From Channa striata (lineage: Eukaryota > Chordata > Actinopteri > Anabantiformes > Channidae), in contig CM065180.1 in the NCBI GenBank assembly GCA_033026295.1, positions 19,063,523 to 19,127,522 on the forward strand: a stretch of DNA of 64,000 nt, given 5' to 3'. Made by a program: the position numbers and the translations under genes. A model generated the notes under the pieces. It was not told the DNA's origin. It did not search any database and worked only from the letters and a program-made list of their open reading frames with translations. Positions 10,976-21,189 of the stretch are shown piece by piece; positions within the stretch are counted from its first letter, which is position 1; every line of letters starts with the position of its first letter.

Positions 10976-11290
10976 ACTTCTTTTTCTACATTGGCTCCCC
11001 TGTTCATTTTAGAATAAAGTTTATTGGTCACTTATAAAGCTCTGCATGGTTTTGTTCCATCCTTTATTTCAGATCTTTCAATTCCACATGTGCCATTATG
11101 AAATCTAAGATCTCCAGACGATGGATTGTTGTCTGTTCCAACCTCCCGGTTAAAAACAAAGCAGGTAGAGAATTTTCCATCATGGCTCCAAAGCTTTGGA
11201 ATGACCTGCCTGAGTAAATCAAGTTTTTTAAGTCCAGACATTTCATTAGAGCATCCATAATGGATTCTTCATGAATTTACCCAACTGTTA
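10976..11290 (+). mobile_element. LINE 3' fragment (L2/CR1-like)
   Basis: Plus-strand translation across frameshifts gives pieces typical of the C terminus of fish L2/CR1-type reverse transcriptases: LRSPDDGLLSVPTSRLKTK followed by APKLWNDLP. The fragment is short and has no reverse transcriptase core. Confidence 0.6.
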
Positions 11291-11550
11291 ACATATAGTA
11301 TGAGCTGTTTCATGTTTGGTGTCATACTTCCTCTTACTTGTATGTTCTCATAGGTCCAAAGAGATTGGGTAAGTTCTGCTCCAGAGTCCAAAAGGACAAC
11401 AAGTGATTTTCATCTTTCACTGTGGGAAGTGTTTTTGTCAGAGCAAAATGAGGGAAATGAGAAGGAAAATGAGCAGGCTTTGGATAATTAGACGTGCAGC
11501 GGTCTACAGTATATTACTCAAGACGACTCATACAAAGTTGTTCTGTGCTC
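11291..11550. other. Non-coding DNA downstream of the constant gene
   Basis: I looked on the minus strand for transmembrane exons, meaning a hydrophobic stretch with a short cytoplasmic tail, and found none. Membrane exons may be lost, or too diverged to see. Confidence 0.4.
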
Positions 11551-11554
11551 ACTT

Positions 11555-11569
11555 TTTATTATTTTTATT
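11555..11569 (-). terminator. Polyadenylation signals of the constant gene
   Basis: Two AATAAA hexamers (reverse complements at 11555-11560 and 11564-11569) lie about 205 bp past the CH4 stop codon. This is the expected spacing for a secreted-form transcript. Confidence 0.5.
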
Positions 11570-11772
11570 CATTAAAGTCACTGATGAACACATAAACTGT
11601 CTACATCCAATATCTATTTAAAGCATGTAACACAGGCTCAAGCTATTGAAAACAACTGAACATACGTCTGTAATTTATACAGCGACGATGACTGATGACG
11701 TCACAGGGTGCAAAGGTTTCGACGACAGAAAAAAAATCAGATAGGGAACAACTGAAAAAATTCCATCTGCAT

Positions 11773-12116
11773 TTATTTGTCACATTCACATGAGTTAGCC
11801 GGGCTTTTAGCCACTCCTTTTGGGTCCATGGGCTCATTCCTGCCGGCAGGCCAGACGTTACAGTGGAACATTTTAAACTGGTCCCACTTTTCCCTGGTGG
11901 TCGTGTAGACATTTGTAACTAGAAAACCATTTAGGGTTTTCTGTGGGGGGAAGTTGATGCCATCAACATAGTTTCCACTTTTATCTCCTTCATCTTCTGA
12001 CCAGGCGATGTAATAATCCTGTAGCACAGGACTGGAGACCAGGCACACCAGAGTGACCTCAGCTGAGTTCCTCATGTGGTCCTCTGGGAGGACGTGGACT
12101 GTGACTTTGCTGCCAT
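11773..12116 (-). CDS. IgT-like CH4 exon with secreted stop
   Basis: C1-type Ig domain of about 114 codons after a TTTCTTTCAG acceptor. It opens with DGSKVTVHVLPED. Canonical Cys in LVCLVSS, Trp in YYIAWSEDEG, second Cys in FHCNVWPAG. The tail NSCECDK then TAA carries two cysteines that could link chains. The long hydrophobic IgM tailpiece is absent. A close paralogue lies at 3876-4214. Confidence 0.65.
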
Positions 12117-15100
12117 CTGAAAGAAACACTTTGCTCACCAGGGACATTCATACAGTCTATGAGATTTTTTTGTTGTTGTTGAATAAGTTGGATTACATTT
12201 TTACTCAGTAAACGTACCTCCTTTGTTGACAACCAGCTCTCGGATTGTCGGTCTCATATCCTGTCCAACAGCAGAACAGCTCACTTTATTGACTCCCTCC
12301 CACTCAGTGTGAATAAGAGCCAACGTGCTGGCTTTACTATACCGACTGCCTTCAGTTTTTGTTGGTCCACTAGTGCTGGTCGTAGTTTGTCCATCAATTT
12401 GCCATGTGACCTGAATTTCATCTACAGCGGCCCTGTCCTGTCCAGTAACGAGACACTCCAACACTGTTTGGTTGTTAGTGAACAACTCTGTCGGACTTGG
12501 AGGCTTCAGGGTCACTGTGATAGGATCTAGGTGAGAGAGAGCAACAAAAAGGTGATGATTTTGAATGGGCTGTAAGGTAAAGAATATAATTCAATGATTA
12601 AATCATAAATTATACATTATATTATCTTCTACATATAATGGTTCTTTCTAAATCACTGCTTTTAGGTGTCAGTTTTTACAGTGTAGTAACCCAGACAACA
12701 GAATCAGTAAGAACATTTCAAACAACCTCATTCATTACTGCAGTTAAGCTGATATGAAATATAAAATAAACATGTTAGTTACAGGTAACACTACCTCTTT
12801 TTTTGCTGCTGTGGTCATCATAACCCTGGTTGGGACATGGGTTCTTTCCGTTACCGAACACTGGTGCTAGTGAATAAAAAAAGTTTAATTAAAGGGAAAG
12901 TACAACAAATATGTAATGTATTGGTTACTAGAAACAGATGTTTCCTAAAGAGTAATAGAATCAATCACATTTATTCTACAATTTAGGATTAAGGGTTCAG
13001 TTTAAATCTTACCTGAACTGATACTGATGTCCTTTTTGACCTTTGTTCCCAGAGACCTGTCAGACACTTCACAACTGAAGACCTTCCCTGTGGTCCACTC
13101 TGTTTGAGGGACCTGAAGTTGACTGGTTACTGTCACACGTCCGTCTGCATCCGCAATAACGTCATTAGTTGATGAAGATCTTTGCTGAGACTCGATAAAC
13201 CACTGAATGTGAGGGTTGAAGCCTGAACCAGAGCACGAGAGTCTCTGTGGTCCTGAAGCTTCATTGGGGACAACGAGAAGCTCCACTGATGGGTCCACTA
13301 CAGGAGACATGAGTCAGGGCATCAGTGAATCAGTGTGTTACAGATGAATAAGGTGTGAAACATGAAATCAGCTGTCATTAAGGGAAGAAAGATGAACTCC
13401 TCTCACCAAAAATATTCCCAGTGGACTGTGATTTAAATGTTCTGGAGAAGCCTTGATTCACTGTGCAGGTGAAACTTTTGTCTTTCTTCTGGTAATTTGA
13501 AGGTACAGAGAATTTTCTACTGACTGAATGCGGTTCTGTGGATTCAGGGAGGTCAACATACAGTTTTTCAGAGATATCGACATCGTTGGCCTGAAAGGTG
13601 ATGTAGAGGTCACTGGAGGAGAGTTGTGTAACATCACAGATGAGCACGACACTGTTTCGCTTCCGCAAATCTGGCAGAGATCTCCTGATCTCCACTGATG
13701 GATCTGTAACTGCAGGTCCTGGATGGTAACAGCAGGAAACAAATCAAAATGTTAATGTGTTTGTTTCTTGTCACAAAGCAGCTGATTTCCTTGTTTTGTT
13801 AGTTTCTTACCTGCAACATTCACAGTTTTCTCACTGGTTGAAAAACACTTATGTTCTGCTTTACATGTTACACGATTCAGTTGTTTCCACCGACTTGGGG
13901 AAACTGTCAGTGTACTGAGTATATGAGTCACGTTTCTGTCCTGTCTCACTGTGTTACTTGGTGCAGCTCGTCCATCCATCAGCCAGGTTACCTTGGCATC
14001 AAAAACAGTTTGGACTGAACATGTTGCTGTCACCACAGATGTTGCCTCCATTAGTGTTTTGAAGCTGGGAGTCTCCACATGAATGGAAGGAGGAGTTGCT
14101 GCGTGGACTGAAGGAACAAATGTTTGTTAATATATGATAATCCAATTACAGCTGGATGGTAAATACACATTTTTGTCAGTGTCAGAATGACAACATGTTT
14201 TTTTCTTATATCATTCATTATATTATAGGTACTGTTCATATCATACACACCTTGACGGGGAAGTATGATTATGTGTAAAGTTTTAATTTTACCTGAACAG
14301 AAACTGATGTCCTTTTTGACCTTTGTTCCCAGAGACCTGTCAGACACTTCACAACTGAAGACCTTCCCTGTTTTCCACTCTGTTTGAGGGACCTGAAGTT
14401 GATTGGTTACTGTCACACGTCCTTCTGCATCCGCAATAACGTCATTAGTTGATGAAGATCTTTGCTGAGACTCAGAAAACCACTGAATGTGAGGGTTGAA
14501 GCCTGAACCAGAGCACGAGAGTCTCTGTGGTCCTGACGCTTCACTGGGGACAACGAGAAGCTCCACTGATGGGTCCACTACAGGAGACATGAGTCAGGGC
14601 ATCAGTGAATCAGTGTGTTACAGATGAATAAGGTGTGAAACATGAAATCAGCTGTTATTAAGGGAAGAAAGATGAACTCCTCTCACCAAAAATATTCCCA
14701 GTGGACTGTGATTTAAATGTTCTGGAGAAGCCTTGATTCACTGTGCAGGTGAAACTTTTCTCTTTCTTCTGGTAATTTGAAGGTACAGAGAATTTCCTAC
14801 TGACTGAATGCGGTTCTGTGGATTCAGGGAGGTCAACATACAGTTTTTCAGAGATGTCGACATCGTTGGCCTGAAAGGTGATGTAGAGGTCACTGGAGGA
14901 GAGTTGTGTAACATCACAGATGAGCACGACACTGTTTCGCTTCCGCAAATCTGGCAGAGATCTCCTGATCTCCACTGATGGATCTGTAACTGCAGGTCCT
15001 GGATGGTAACAGCAGGAAACAAATCAAAATGTTAATGTATTTGTTTCTTGTCACAAAGCAGCTGATTTTCTTGTTTTGTTAGTTTCTTACCTGCAACATT

Positions 15101-15827
15101 CACAGTTTTCTCACTGGTTGAAAAACACTTATGTTCTGCTTTGCATGTTACACGATTCAGTGGTTTCCACCGACTTGAGGAAACTGTCAGTGTACTGAGT
15201 ATATGAGTCACGTTTCTGTCCTGTCTCACTGTGTTACTTGGTGCAGCTCGTCCATCCATCAGCCAGGTTACCTTGGCATCAAAAACAGTTTGGACTGAAC
15301 ATGTTGCTGTCACCACAGATGTTGCCTCCATTAGTGTTTTGAAGCTGGGAGTCTCCACATGAATGGAAGGAGGAGTTGCTGCGTGGACTGAAGGAACAAA
15401 TGTGTGTTAATACATGATAATAAAAACTACTCACTTTATTACGATATGAACTTTCTGTGATAGAGAAACATTTTTTTATATTGACCTGGTAGAATGTTGC
15501 TCATATATTTACCTTCACAAATACTAATTGTTTTTGTTAAATCAGAGGTCGGTTTGGAGTTGCATGTAAAATCGGAGCCTTTCTCCCACTCTCTCATGTT
15601 CGGCTTAATCTCACTGCTCAGACTGAAGGTTTCCTCCTCTCCCACCACACTCCGTAGCTTCTCTTTGGTTTCACGAGTTGTCAGAGGTCGATTGTCCTGT
15701 TTCCACGCCACGTCCCATTTGTCTGGAAAAAAGCCACTCAGGGTGCAGATGAGCCTGACTGGTGTGGCCCAAAATCCATTTTCCCAGGCAGGATGCAGCG
15801 TGATGTTCGGAGAGAAAACCTGTTGTT
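11773..15827 (-). CDS. Composite delta/tau-like heavy-chain constant gene
   Basis: Ten exons in transcription order: CD1, CD2a, CD3a, CD4a, CD2b, CD3b, CD4b, a 72-nt exon, CH3 and CH4. All are open. At the junctions I read, every donor leaves one base and every acceptor supplies two, so the exons splice in one frame to a TAA stop. The repeated CD2-CD3-CD4 block is a hallmark of teleost IgD. The last two domains lack the features I know from IgD CD6/CD7 and from the IgM CH4 tailpiece, and I read them as IgT/IgZ CH3-CH4. The CH1 exon expected upstream is decayed, and I found no membrane exon. It may be a relic or a chain spliced from J straight to CD1. Isotype labels are from memory. Confidence 0.6.
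12218..12526 (-). CDS. IgT-like CH3 exon
   Basis: Complete C-type domain: it starts DPITVTLKPPSPTELF after a CTCACCTAG acceptor. Cys in LECLVTGQD, Trp in VTWQIDG, second Cys in KVSCSAVG, and it ends ELVVNKGG at a GTACGT donor. The truncated paralogue at 4332-4461 shares the 3' half and the donor. It does not resemble the hydrophilic CD6 or CD7 that I know from percomorph IgD. Confidence 0.6.
12795..12866 (-). CDS. 72-nt hinge-like exon, probable CD5 remnant
   Basis: This small open exon lies between a TTATTCACTAG acceptor and a GTAGTG donor and keeps phase 1 at both ends. It encodes about 24 residues, including CPNQGYDDHSSKK. The sequence resembles the C-terminal end of teleost IgD CD5 as I remember it, so the exon may be a CD5 trimmed to its tail. 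It could act as a short hinge with one cysteine. Splice use is unproven. Confidence 0.5.
13013..13297 (-). CDS. IgD CD4 exon, second copy (CD4b)
   Basis: C-type domain starting DPSVELLVVPNEASG. Cys in RLSCSGSGF, Trp in IQWFIES, second Cys in FSCEVSD. It ends KKDISISSG, while the first copy (14293-14577) ends KKDISFCSG, so the interdomain cysteine is missing here. Otherwise the two copies differ at only a few residues. Confidence 0.75.
13407..13718 (-). CDS. IgD CD3 exon, second copy (CD3b)
   Basis: C-type domain starting GPAVTDPSVEIRRSLPDL. Cys in VLICDVTQ and FTCTVNQ. The usual core Trp is replaced by Phe in LYITFQAND in both copies. It is almost identical to CD3a at 14687-14998. Confidence 0.75.
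13811..14107 (-). CDS. IgD CD2 exon, second copy (CD2b)
   Basis: C-type domain starting HAATPPSIHVETPSFKT. Cys in TATCSVQ, Trp in VTWLMDG, second Cys in VTCKAEHKC, ending VNVAG. It differs from CD2a (15091-15387) at very few residues, for example SPSRWKQ here and SSSRWKP there. Confidence 0.75.
14293..14577 (-). CDS. IgD CD4 exon, first copy (CD4a)
   Basis: C-type domain starting DPSVELLVVPSEASG after TCTCCTGTAG. Canonical Cys in RLSCSGSGF and FSCEVSD, Trp in IQWFSES. It ends DISFCSG with the extra cysteine kept. Confidence 0.75.
14687..14998 (-). CDS. IgD CD3 exon, first copy (CD3a)
   Basis: Same layout as CD3b: EIRRSLPDL start, Cys in VLICDVTQ, Phe in place of the core Trp, second Cys in FTCTVNQ, ending STGNIFG at a GTGAGA donor. 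Confidence 0.75.
15091..15387 (-). CDS. IgD CD2 exon, first copy (CD2a)
   Basis: C-type domain with VETPSFKT near the start, Cys in TATCSVQ, Trp in VTWLMDG and Cys in VTCKAEH. It begins the 1280-bp block that is tandemly repeated (start to start, 15387 and 14107). Confidence 0.75.
15513..15827 (-). CDS. IgD CD1 exon
   Basis: C-type domain starting EQQVFSPNITLHPAW after TTTTCTGTCTCAG. Cys in RLICTLSGFFPD, Trp in DVAWKQDNRP, second Cys in DFTCNSKP, ending ISICEG. In teleosts CD1 is normally reached by splicing from Cmu1. Here only a decayed CH1 lies upstream. Confidence 0.7.
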
Positions 15828-15944
15828 CTGAGACAGAAAAGAGAACTGTTAAATCCCACAGTTCATGCACTGAGGTGCTTTACAGGTGAAAATAAATATC
15901 ATACATAATAAAGTTCTCTATGAAACTCAAAACATGAACAAGTT

Positions 15945-16200
15945 AATCCATGTGTACGCCTGGAACCTCCAGAATGTGTTACAGAACAATCACAGAAACA
16001 AATTCCACTGTCAAATGCAATTTATTTCTTTTTCTCAGATCGAGATTATTTTTATAAAATCAGGGATATGTCACTGGCATCACTCCACTGGAAAGTTTTC
16101 TCTGGGTAAAAGTTGTGTGCAAGAATATCCAACAGTATTTCGATCTCCTGTCGTCAAGTTCCACTTAAGCAAAAGGTGCAGAGTTGGCCCAATTCCTTTA
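15945..16200 (-). pseudogene. Decayed CH1-type constant exon upstream of CD1
   Basis: The minus strand reads TGDRNTVGYSCTQLLP, the shape of a CH1 first-cysteine strand, then hits stops where FxW is expected. An LxDFIxI-like trace follows. It is paralogous to 4520-4770. It could be a former Cmu1 or Ctau1. Without it, this unit lacks the domain that normally pairs with the light chain. Confidence 0.45.
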
Positions 16201-16214
16201 AAAGAGGAATTTTA

Positions 16215-17145
16215 AAAACTGAATTAAAATCCACTTAAATATGTTTCCAAGTTTGCAAGTTAACGAATAAAAAACAAGCAAAATGATATAATACATTACA
16301 ACAAAAGTGAAATATACATAAATAAAACCACAAAAATAAACGACTTTAATACATATTTACTTCTGTTTTCACAAAATGTTATTTTGTACAAACTGTTATT
16401 TATTACTCTTGTTGCATATGACATTAAAGTAGCACTAAAACTATTTAAATTCATTTTGGGGACTGAAACATCACTTCACACCTGACTATCACGTGTGACT
16501 ATGTCTATAATAAATGTCTATATACATAGATGTGTATCTGACAGTATATAAAATATGTTTTAAAAACATGTTTGTTATTTTTTCTTTAGTTTTTTTTTTT
16601 TTTTACTGAGGATTGGGATGTTCTCACCAGAACAACCATCATGTGTCCTACAGAGATGTGGTCAAATGTTGGTGCTGGTGGTTGTTCCTACTCACATGTT
16701 TAGCGCTGGCCAGTCGCTACTAATCCACCAAGACACTTTATAAGAGCAAGTGAAAACAGGGTTTAAGTTTTTGTTATACCTGATATAGTTTAGTTTTTTG
16801 GATGTTTGCAAAAAAAATGTGGGTGGTTGTCATTGCAAACTTTTGGTCACAGGGTGGGAGCATCGAGGAGGATATGGTTATTGTGACAAGACACAAGGCA
16901 CACTGACATTTGCATTTTGCCTCTTGCTTCCTGTATTTTGCAGATTTTTCTGTGAGAAAAAGTTTCCATTGGAGCCCATCGTGTAACATGATCAATTTCA
17001 GATCTTAATAAAGACCTGCAGATGTTTCGACTAGATAGCTTTGTTTTATAAATGTCCTAGGTACACAATTCCAGTAGATGTTACAGAAAGTTCACCATAT
17101 TTTGTTCCATTTTAAGAAATAAATCTTATAAAAAGAAAAAAAGAA
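16215..17145. other. AT-rich DNA, nothing recognised
   Basis: No J, D or exon is recognised on the minus strand. The open frame around 16774-16995 shows no family resemblance. Confidence 0.4.
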
Positions 17146-17149
17146 CCCC

Positions 17150-19225
17150 AGTGACATCTCTGTCACTCCTCTCCATTTGTCGGATCACGTCTTTATTCAG
17201 CGAACAGTCTTCATCCCTGCACCGTCACATTCTCCTACAGCACTGGTTACATCCTGCTGTAACCTCAGATCTCTCAACCCGAAGCGGTTGTCTTCACCGG
17301 TTTCTGCAGCGCTGCTCTCGACGCAGGATCTCTCCACCCCCGACACAGATATGGCCAAGGACAGGCTCTGCAATACCGTTTTATCCTTCCTGGAGAGTTT
17401 CTGCCCGACAACCTCTAGACCTGCTCGTCCTTCAGCTTCCAACTCGTGGCTCACCAACCAGATCCATAAACAATGCACCATGCTCAGCAGTGCTGAGAGG
17501 AAGTGGTGCTCATCCCAGACTCAATATTCTCTGGCTGATTATCAGAATTTGCTTGCATCTTTCTCCCACAGTGTCACTAATGAAAACACTAAATACTACC
17601 AGAACAGGCTCAGCAACACCACGGACACCAGAAAGCTCTTCTCCACTTTCAGGTCACTGCGCTACCCACCTCTACCTCCGCCATCCACCTGTCTGACAGC
17701 CGACGACTTTGCCTCCTTCTACACACAAGTTGGCAACCATCAGCTCCCAGTTCTCCCCACCAGATGTTGACATCCTGCTAACTTCATCTAACGACGCATA
17801 ACACTTCACATTTTCAACCCTGTCAGAAGACGACGTATCCACTCTCCTCCTCTCGAATAGTCCCACCACCTGCTTTCTGGATCCGATCCCCTCCAGCCTT
17901 CATCAAGCTGTTGCACCTACACTAACACCAGCCATTACACATCAACTCTTCTCTCACAAAAGGCACCTTTCCCACCTCATTCAAGCAAGCCCAGATTACT
18001 CCACTGCTGAATAAGCCATCTTTTGATCCTCGCTCGTGGAGAACTACAGACCGCTCACTCTTCTTCCATTTCTAGCCAAGACCCTGCAGTCTTCAATTAA
18101 CTCTCAGACTTTTTTTCCCAGAACCAAATCCTCGTTTTCTATCAGTCTGGCTCCAAAAGTGGTCACTCCACAGAGACAGCAAAAGCTTTAGTTAATTCTG
18201 CTATCTGCAGGCTTTGACATTGTGAACCATCAGATTTTCTTGACTGCAGTCTTTAACTTGAGCATTTCTGAACCAGCTCTAGCCTGGTTTCGGTCTTATT
18301 TGTCTGGACGAACCTACAAGGTATCCTGGCAGGGGTGTGATTCTAACTCTCATAACCTCTCCACTGGTGTACACCAGGGCATTTTCACGATCCTCCTCTT
18401 TTTTCATTCTCTACTTCTTCCCTGGGCTCTATCATCCATTCACATGGCTTTTCCTATCACTGCTATGTGAACAACATGCAGCTCTTCCTGTCCTTTCCGC
18501 CAGATGACTCCACTGTCTCAACATGAATCTCTGCCTGTCACTCTGACATCTCTGCTTGGATGAGAGAAAGACATCTTCAACTTAACATCTCCAAGACTGA
18601 GGTTCCAGTCTTCCAACCCAAACCGGTGACACAGCACAACATCAGCATCAACATTGGACCTGCAGTGATTGTACCTGCTAAGTCGGACAGACATCTGGGG
18701 TTATCATCGATGACCAACTGAGCTTCACGAAGCACATCGCCTCAGTCTCTAAGTTGTGTAGATTTGCTCTACATCAGAAAGATCAGACCTTACCTCTTTG
18801 AGTACACGACCCAACTCATTGTGCAGACCTTGATCATATCTCATCTCGATCTCGATCTCGACCAAACCCCTGCAGATCATCCAAAATGCGGCAGCACGCT
18901 TCATTTTTAACCAGCCAAAAAGGACTTATGCCACACCACTCTTGAGATGTCAGCACGAGCTTCCTGTGGCTGCACGAAATAAGTTCAAAGCTTTTTCTCT
19001 TGTCTACAGCGTGGTCAACTCTACATCTCGGCTTACTTGTACTCGATCATTCAGGTCTGCAAATCTATTCTGTCCGCTGCGCTCAGCCAGCAAATGATGT
19101 CAGGTGGTCCCAGCACAACAGAGAGGACAGCAGGGAAAACCCGTGATCATGATCCCAAAACTCTGTACACTCAGCGACATCATACACAACATTTAAAAAA
19201 CTGCTGAAAACAGAACTCTTTTGCA
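17150..19225 (+). mobile_element. Degenerate L2/CR1-like LINE
   Basis: Plus-strand fragments of a non-LTR retroelement ORF2, with many stops and frameshifts: a linker region containing STFRSLRYPP near 17640, RT pieces such as AWFRSYLSGRTYKVSWQG near 18270, and a C-terminal IQNAAAR motif near 18880. It lies between the last V/J relic and the CH1 relic, where the J segments of a working unit would lie. Confidence 0.7.
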
Positions 19226-19610
19226 TTTCCGTTTGCACTTAAAAACATCACAACAACAATATCTTTCTCGCGCTTGCGTCTCATGAAACAGAAACACTGC
19301 AGTGGCACTTTGCTTTGATGTTTTCTGCTTGACATAAAACAGGTATAATAAATATAATGCGATACGTTAACAGTAAATATAATGTTGTTGGGAAGAATAT
19401 AAAAGTGCAATTTTGTGGTATTCAAATAAAACTAAACACATTAGGTATATCAAATTATCCGCTGATTTTTTTTGCAGTTTATTTGTTTTATTGTTTGCTC
19501 CATTTTGTATAATGTACAACATCCTGATGATGTAAACCTTTCCAACACCAATACACATCTTTAAAATGGAAAATTAAAGCAGTTGTTTTAACTAGTATTG
19601 AAAAATGTGC
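19226..19610. other. Intergenic DNA upstream of LINE relic
   Basis: 19480-19610 is paralogous to 5090-5220, part of the duplicated V-C unit. No exon is seen. Confidence 0.45.
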
Positions 19611-19615
19611 ATTAC

Positions 19616-19660
19616 CTGAGTAAAGTGACTTTAGTCCCACAACCCCAGTTGTTAAAGTGC
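19616..19660 (-). other. Decayed JH-like segment
   Basis: The minus strand reads LHFNNWGCGTKVTLL and then a GTAATG donor. WGxGTKVT is the JH signature, but about two bases seem to be missing before the donor, so the splice phase is wrong. No good RSS flanks it. It lies about 35 bp from VH CDR2 sequence, so V and J are effectively joined in the germline. Confidence 0.55.
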
Positions 19661-19917
19661 AGCTTTGTTCATGTATCTGTCTTGTCAACAAAATGTCAAC
19701 AACCTGCTCGAGTTGGTTTTCTCGTTTTAGTTTATTGACATTATCATCTGGTTTTCCTGAATTCGTAGAGGCCAGTTTGTGAGATTCTCCATGCTGTTTT
19801 TACTTCTTATTCAGAGTCAGTCTGACCCCTGGGGAGAAAAAAAAAGAATACAGAAAAATAACACTTACCAGAAATTGTTGGTAGTAGCAGAAGCATCACA
19901 CATATTGTCAGAGTCAT
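19661..19917 (-). pseudogene. VH pseudogene, family D, with leader
   Basis: The leader exon (19869-19917, MTLTICVMLLLLPTIS) has a GTAAGT donor. The V part keeps KTAWRISQTG-like FR1 and QLEQVVDI before being cut off by the JH-like segment. FR3, YYC and the RSS are missing. It is paralogous to the pseudogenes at 5.3 and 1.3 kb and heads the main V-C unit. Confidence 0.6.
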
Positions 19918-19959
19918 GGTGAAAAATCACTGTACATCCGCTCAGTGGCTTTGTCTCTT

Positions 19960-21180
19960 TTTCAGCTTGCAGTGACATAAATAAAGATGGAACAGATGAA
20001 GAATTTGCATTGATTCCTATCAAATCACATGCTGTTGAAAATGAACATTGAATACATGCTGATATGTAAACATCGTCACTGGCAGATGTCTCTCTCTTGC
20101 TTTAAGGAAGTAAACTTTAGTTCGCATAAGTTTCACCAAAATTACAGGTGTGGACCAAATGTGCACGTACATGAGGTTTGGGGTTTAAATGTGTTTAGAA
20201 AATTACAGGAACTGAAAACCTTCAGTGCTTAACCGCTAACAGAAGTTTGCTTTTCAGTTCAACTTGTTGATTTGCTGCGATTCACAATGGCAGCGTGTAA
20301 ATAACGAACAGGGCTGAAATTTTAACCCAGTGAATCTACAAATGCTGTATGTGTGACATTAATGCAGGTTTATCTTTTGTACACGGCAGCTGTGAAAGAT
20401 TTGGAGGAAATAGTTAACAAATTACTGTTATTGCAATCCATTCATTACTGTGTGTCTCGTTATTTTGCAGACTTGAAAAGCTGAATGATAAGATGCTAAA
20501 ATCACATATATTATCGCTATAAACAGAATTAAAAAAAACACGTAACTTAATAACCCATGAGCACGTTAATATACTCTGATTGTAATAGACTGAGTAATAA
20601 AGATTTTGGTGAAATGCAATTGAAATGGTGAGTGCAAAAGACAAAAACAAAAGACTGATTTATAATAGTGAACTGAAGATGAGCAAGTTTGTTTTGGGAT
20701 GACAAACAGAACAGAGAGCAGATGACCAGGTGAGAGCAGATGATTGGCATACCAGGGAAGAGTGGTGGACAGAGGGTGAGTGCACTGCATTCCGTGTTCA
20801 GGTAAGTATTTTGGGCAGGAGAACACAGGGAAGTAACAGGGAGGACGTGTGCGAGTTTAACAGTCCAAAGATGTAAGGTCAACAATCAAAGAATTAATAA
20901 CTTTCCAGATTAATGGTCCAAATTACCAATCCAAGACAAAAAGTCTACTGTCCAGAGTGCAAACTTACTTCTAGTGCCAGTATCAAAAATAATTGGTCAA
21001 AAGGTCCCAAGGTCAGAATAATAATCCAAAGGAAAAACTGGTGGCAGAGATTTACAACTCAGGCAAGCAGGCGACACGGTGAACCAGCAGGCAGGCAGAT
21101 CAGATAAAATTGATTTTCTTGTGAAATAGTTTGTCATGATATGGTGAAACTGTTGTTCACTGATGCTTTTGTGCAGCTTT
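19960..21180. repeat. Intergenic DNA with repeat-like block
   Basis: 20035-20105 and 20150-20240 match unit flanks at 5.8 and 6.55 kb. 20690-21110 looks like a non-autonomous transposable element, being compositionally distinct and containing GCAGGCAGGCAGATCAG. I cannot assign a family and see no coding sequence. Confidence 0.4.
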
Positions 21181-21189
21181 TTCAGTCCC

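Noticed and set aside
11403..11440. CACTGTG followed by GTTTTTGT, RSS-like
   Set aside because: Order and spacing do not fit a 12- or 23-RSS in either orientation.
12201..12526. CH3 domain considered as IgM CH3
   Set aside because: The following CH4 lacks the IgM-type tailpiece and the CH4 core I know from fish IgM, so tau is the better fit, though unproven.
16774..16995. 73-codon minus-strand frame upstream of the constant gene
   Set aside because: No Ig motif, no splice context and no family resemblance.
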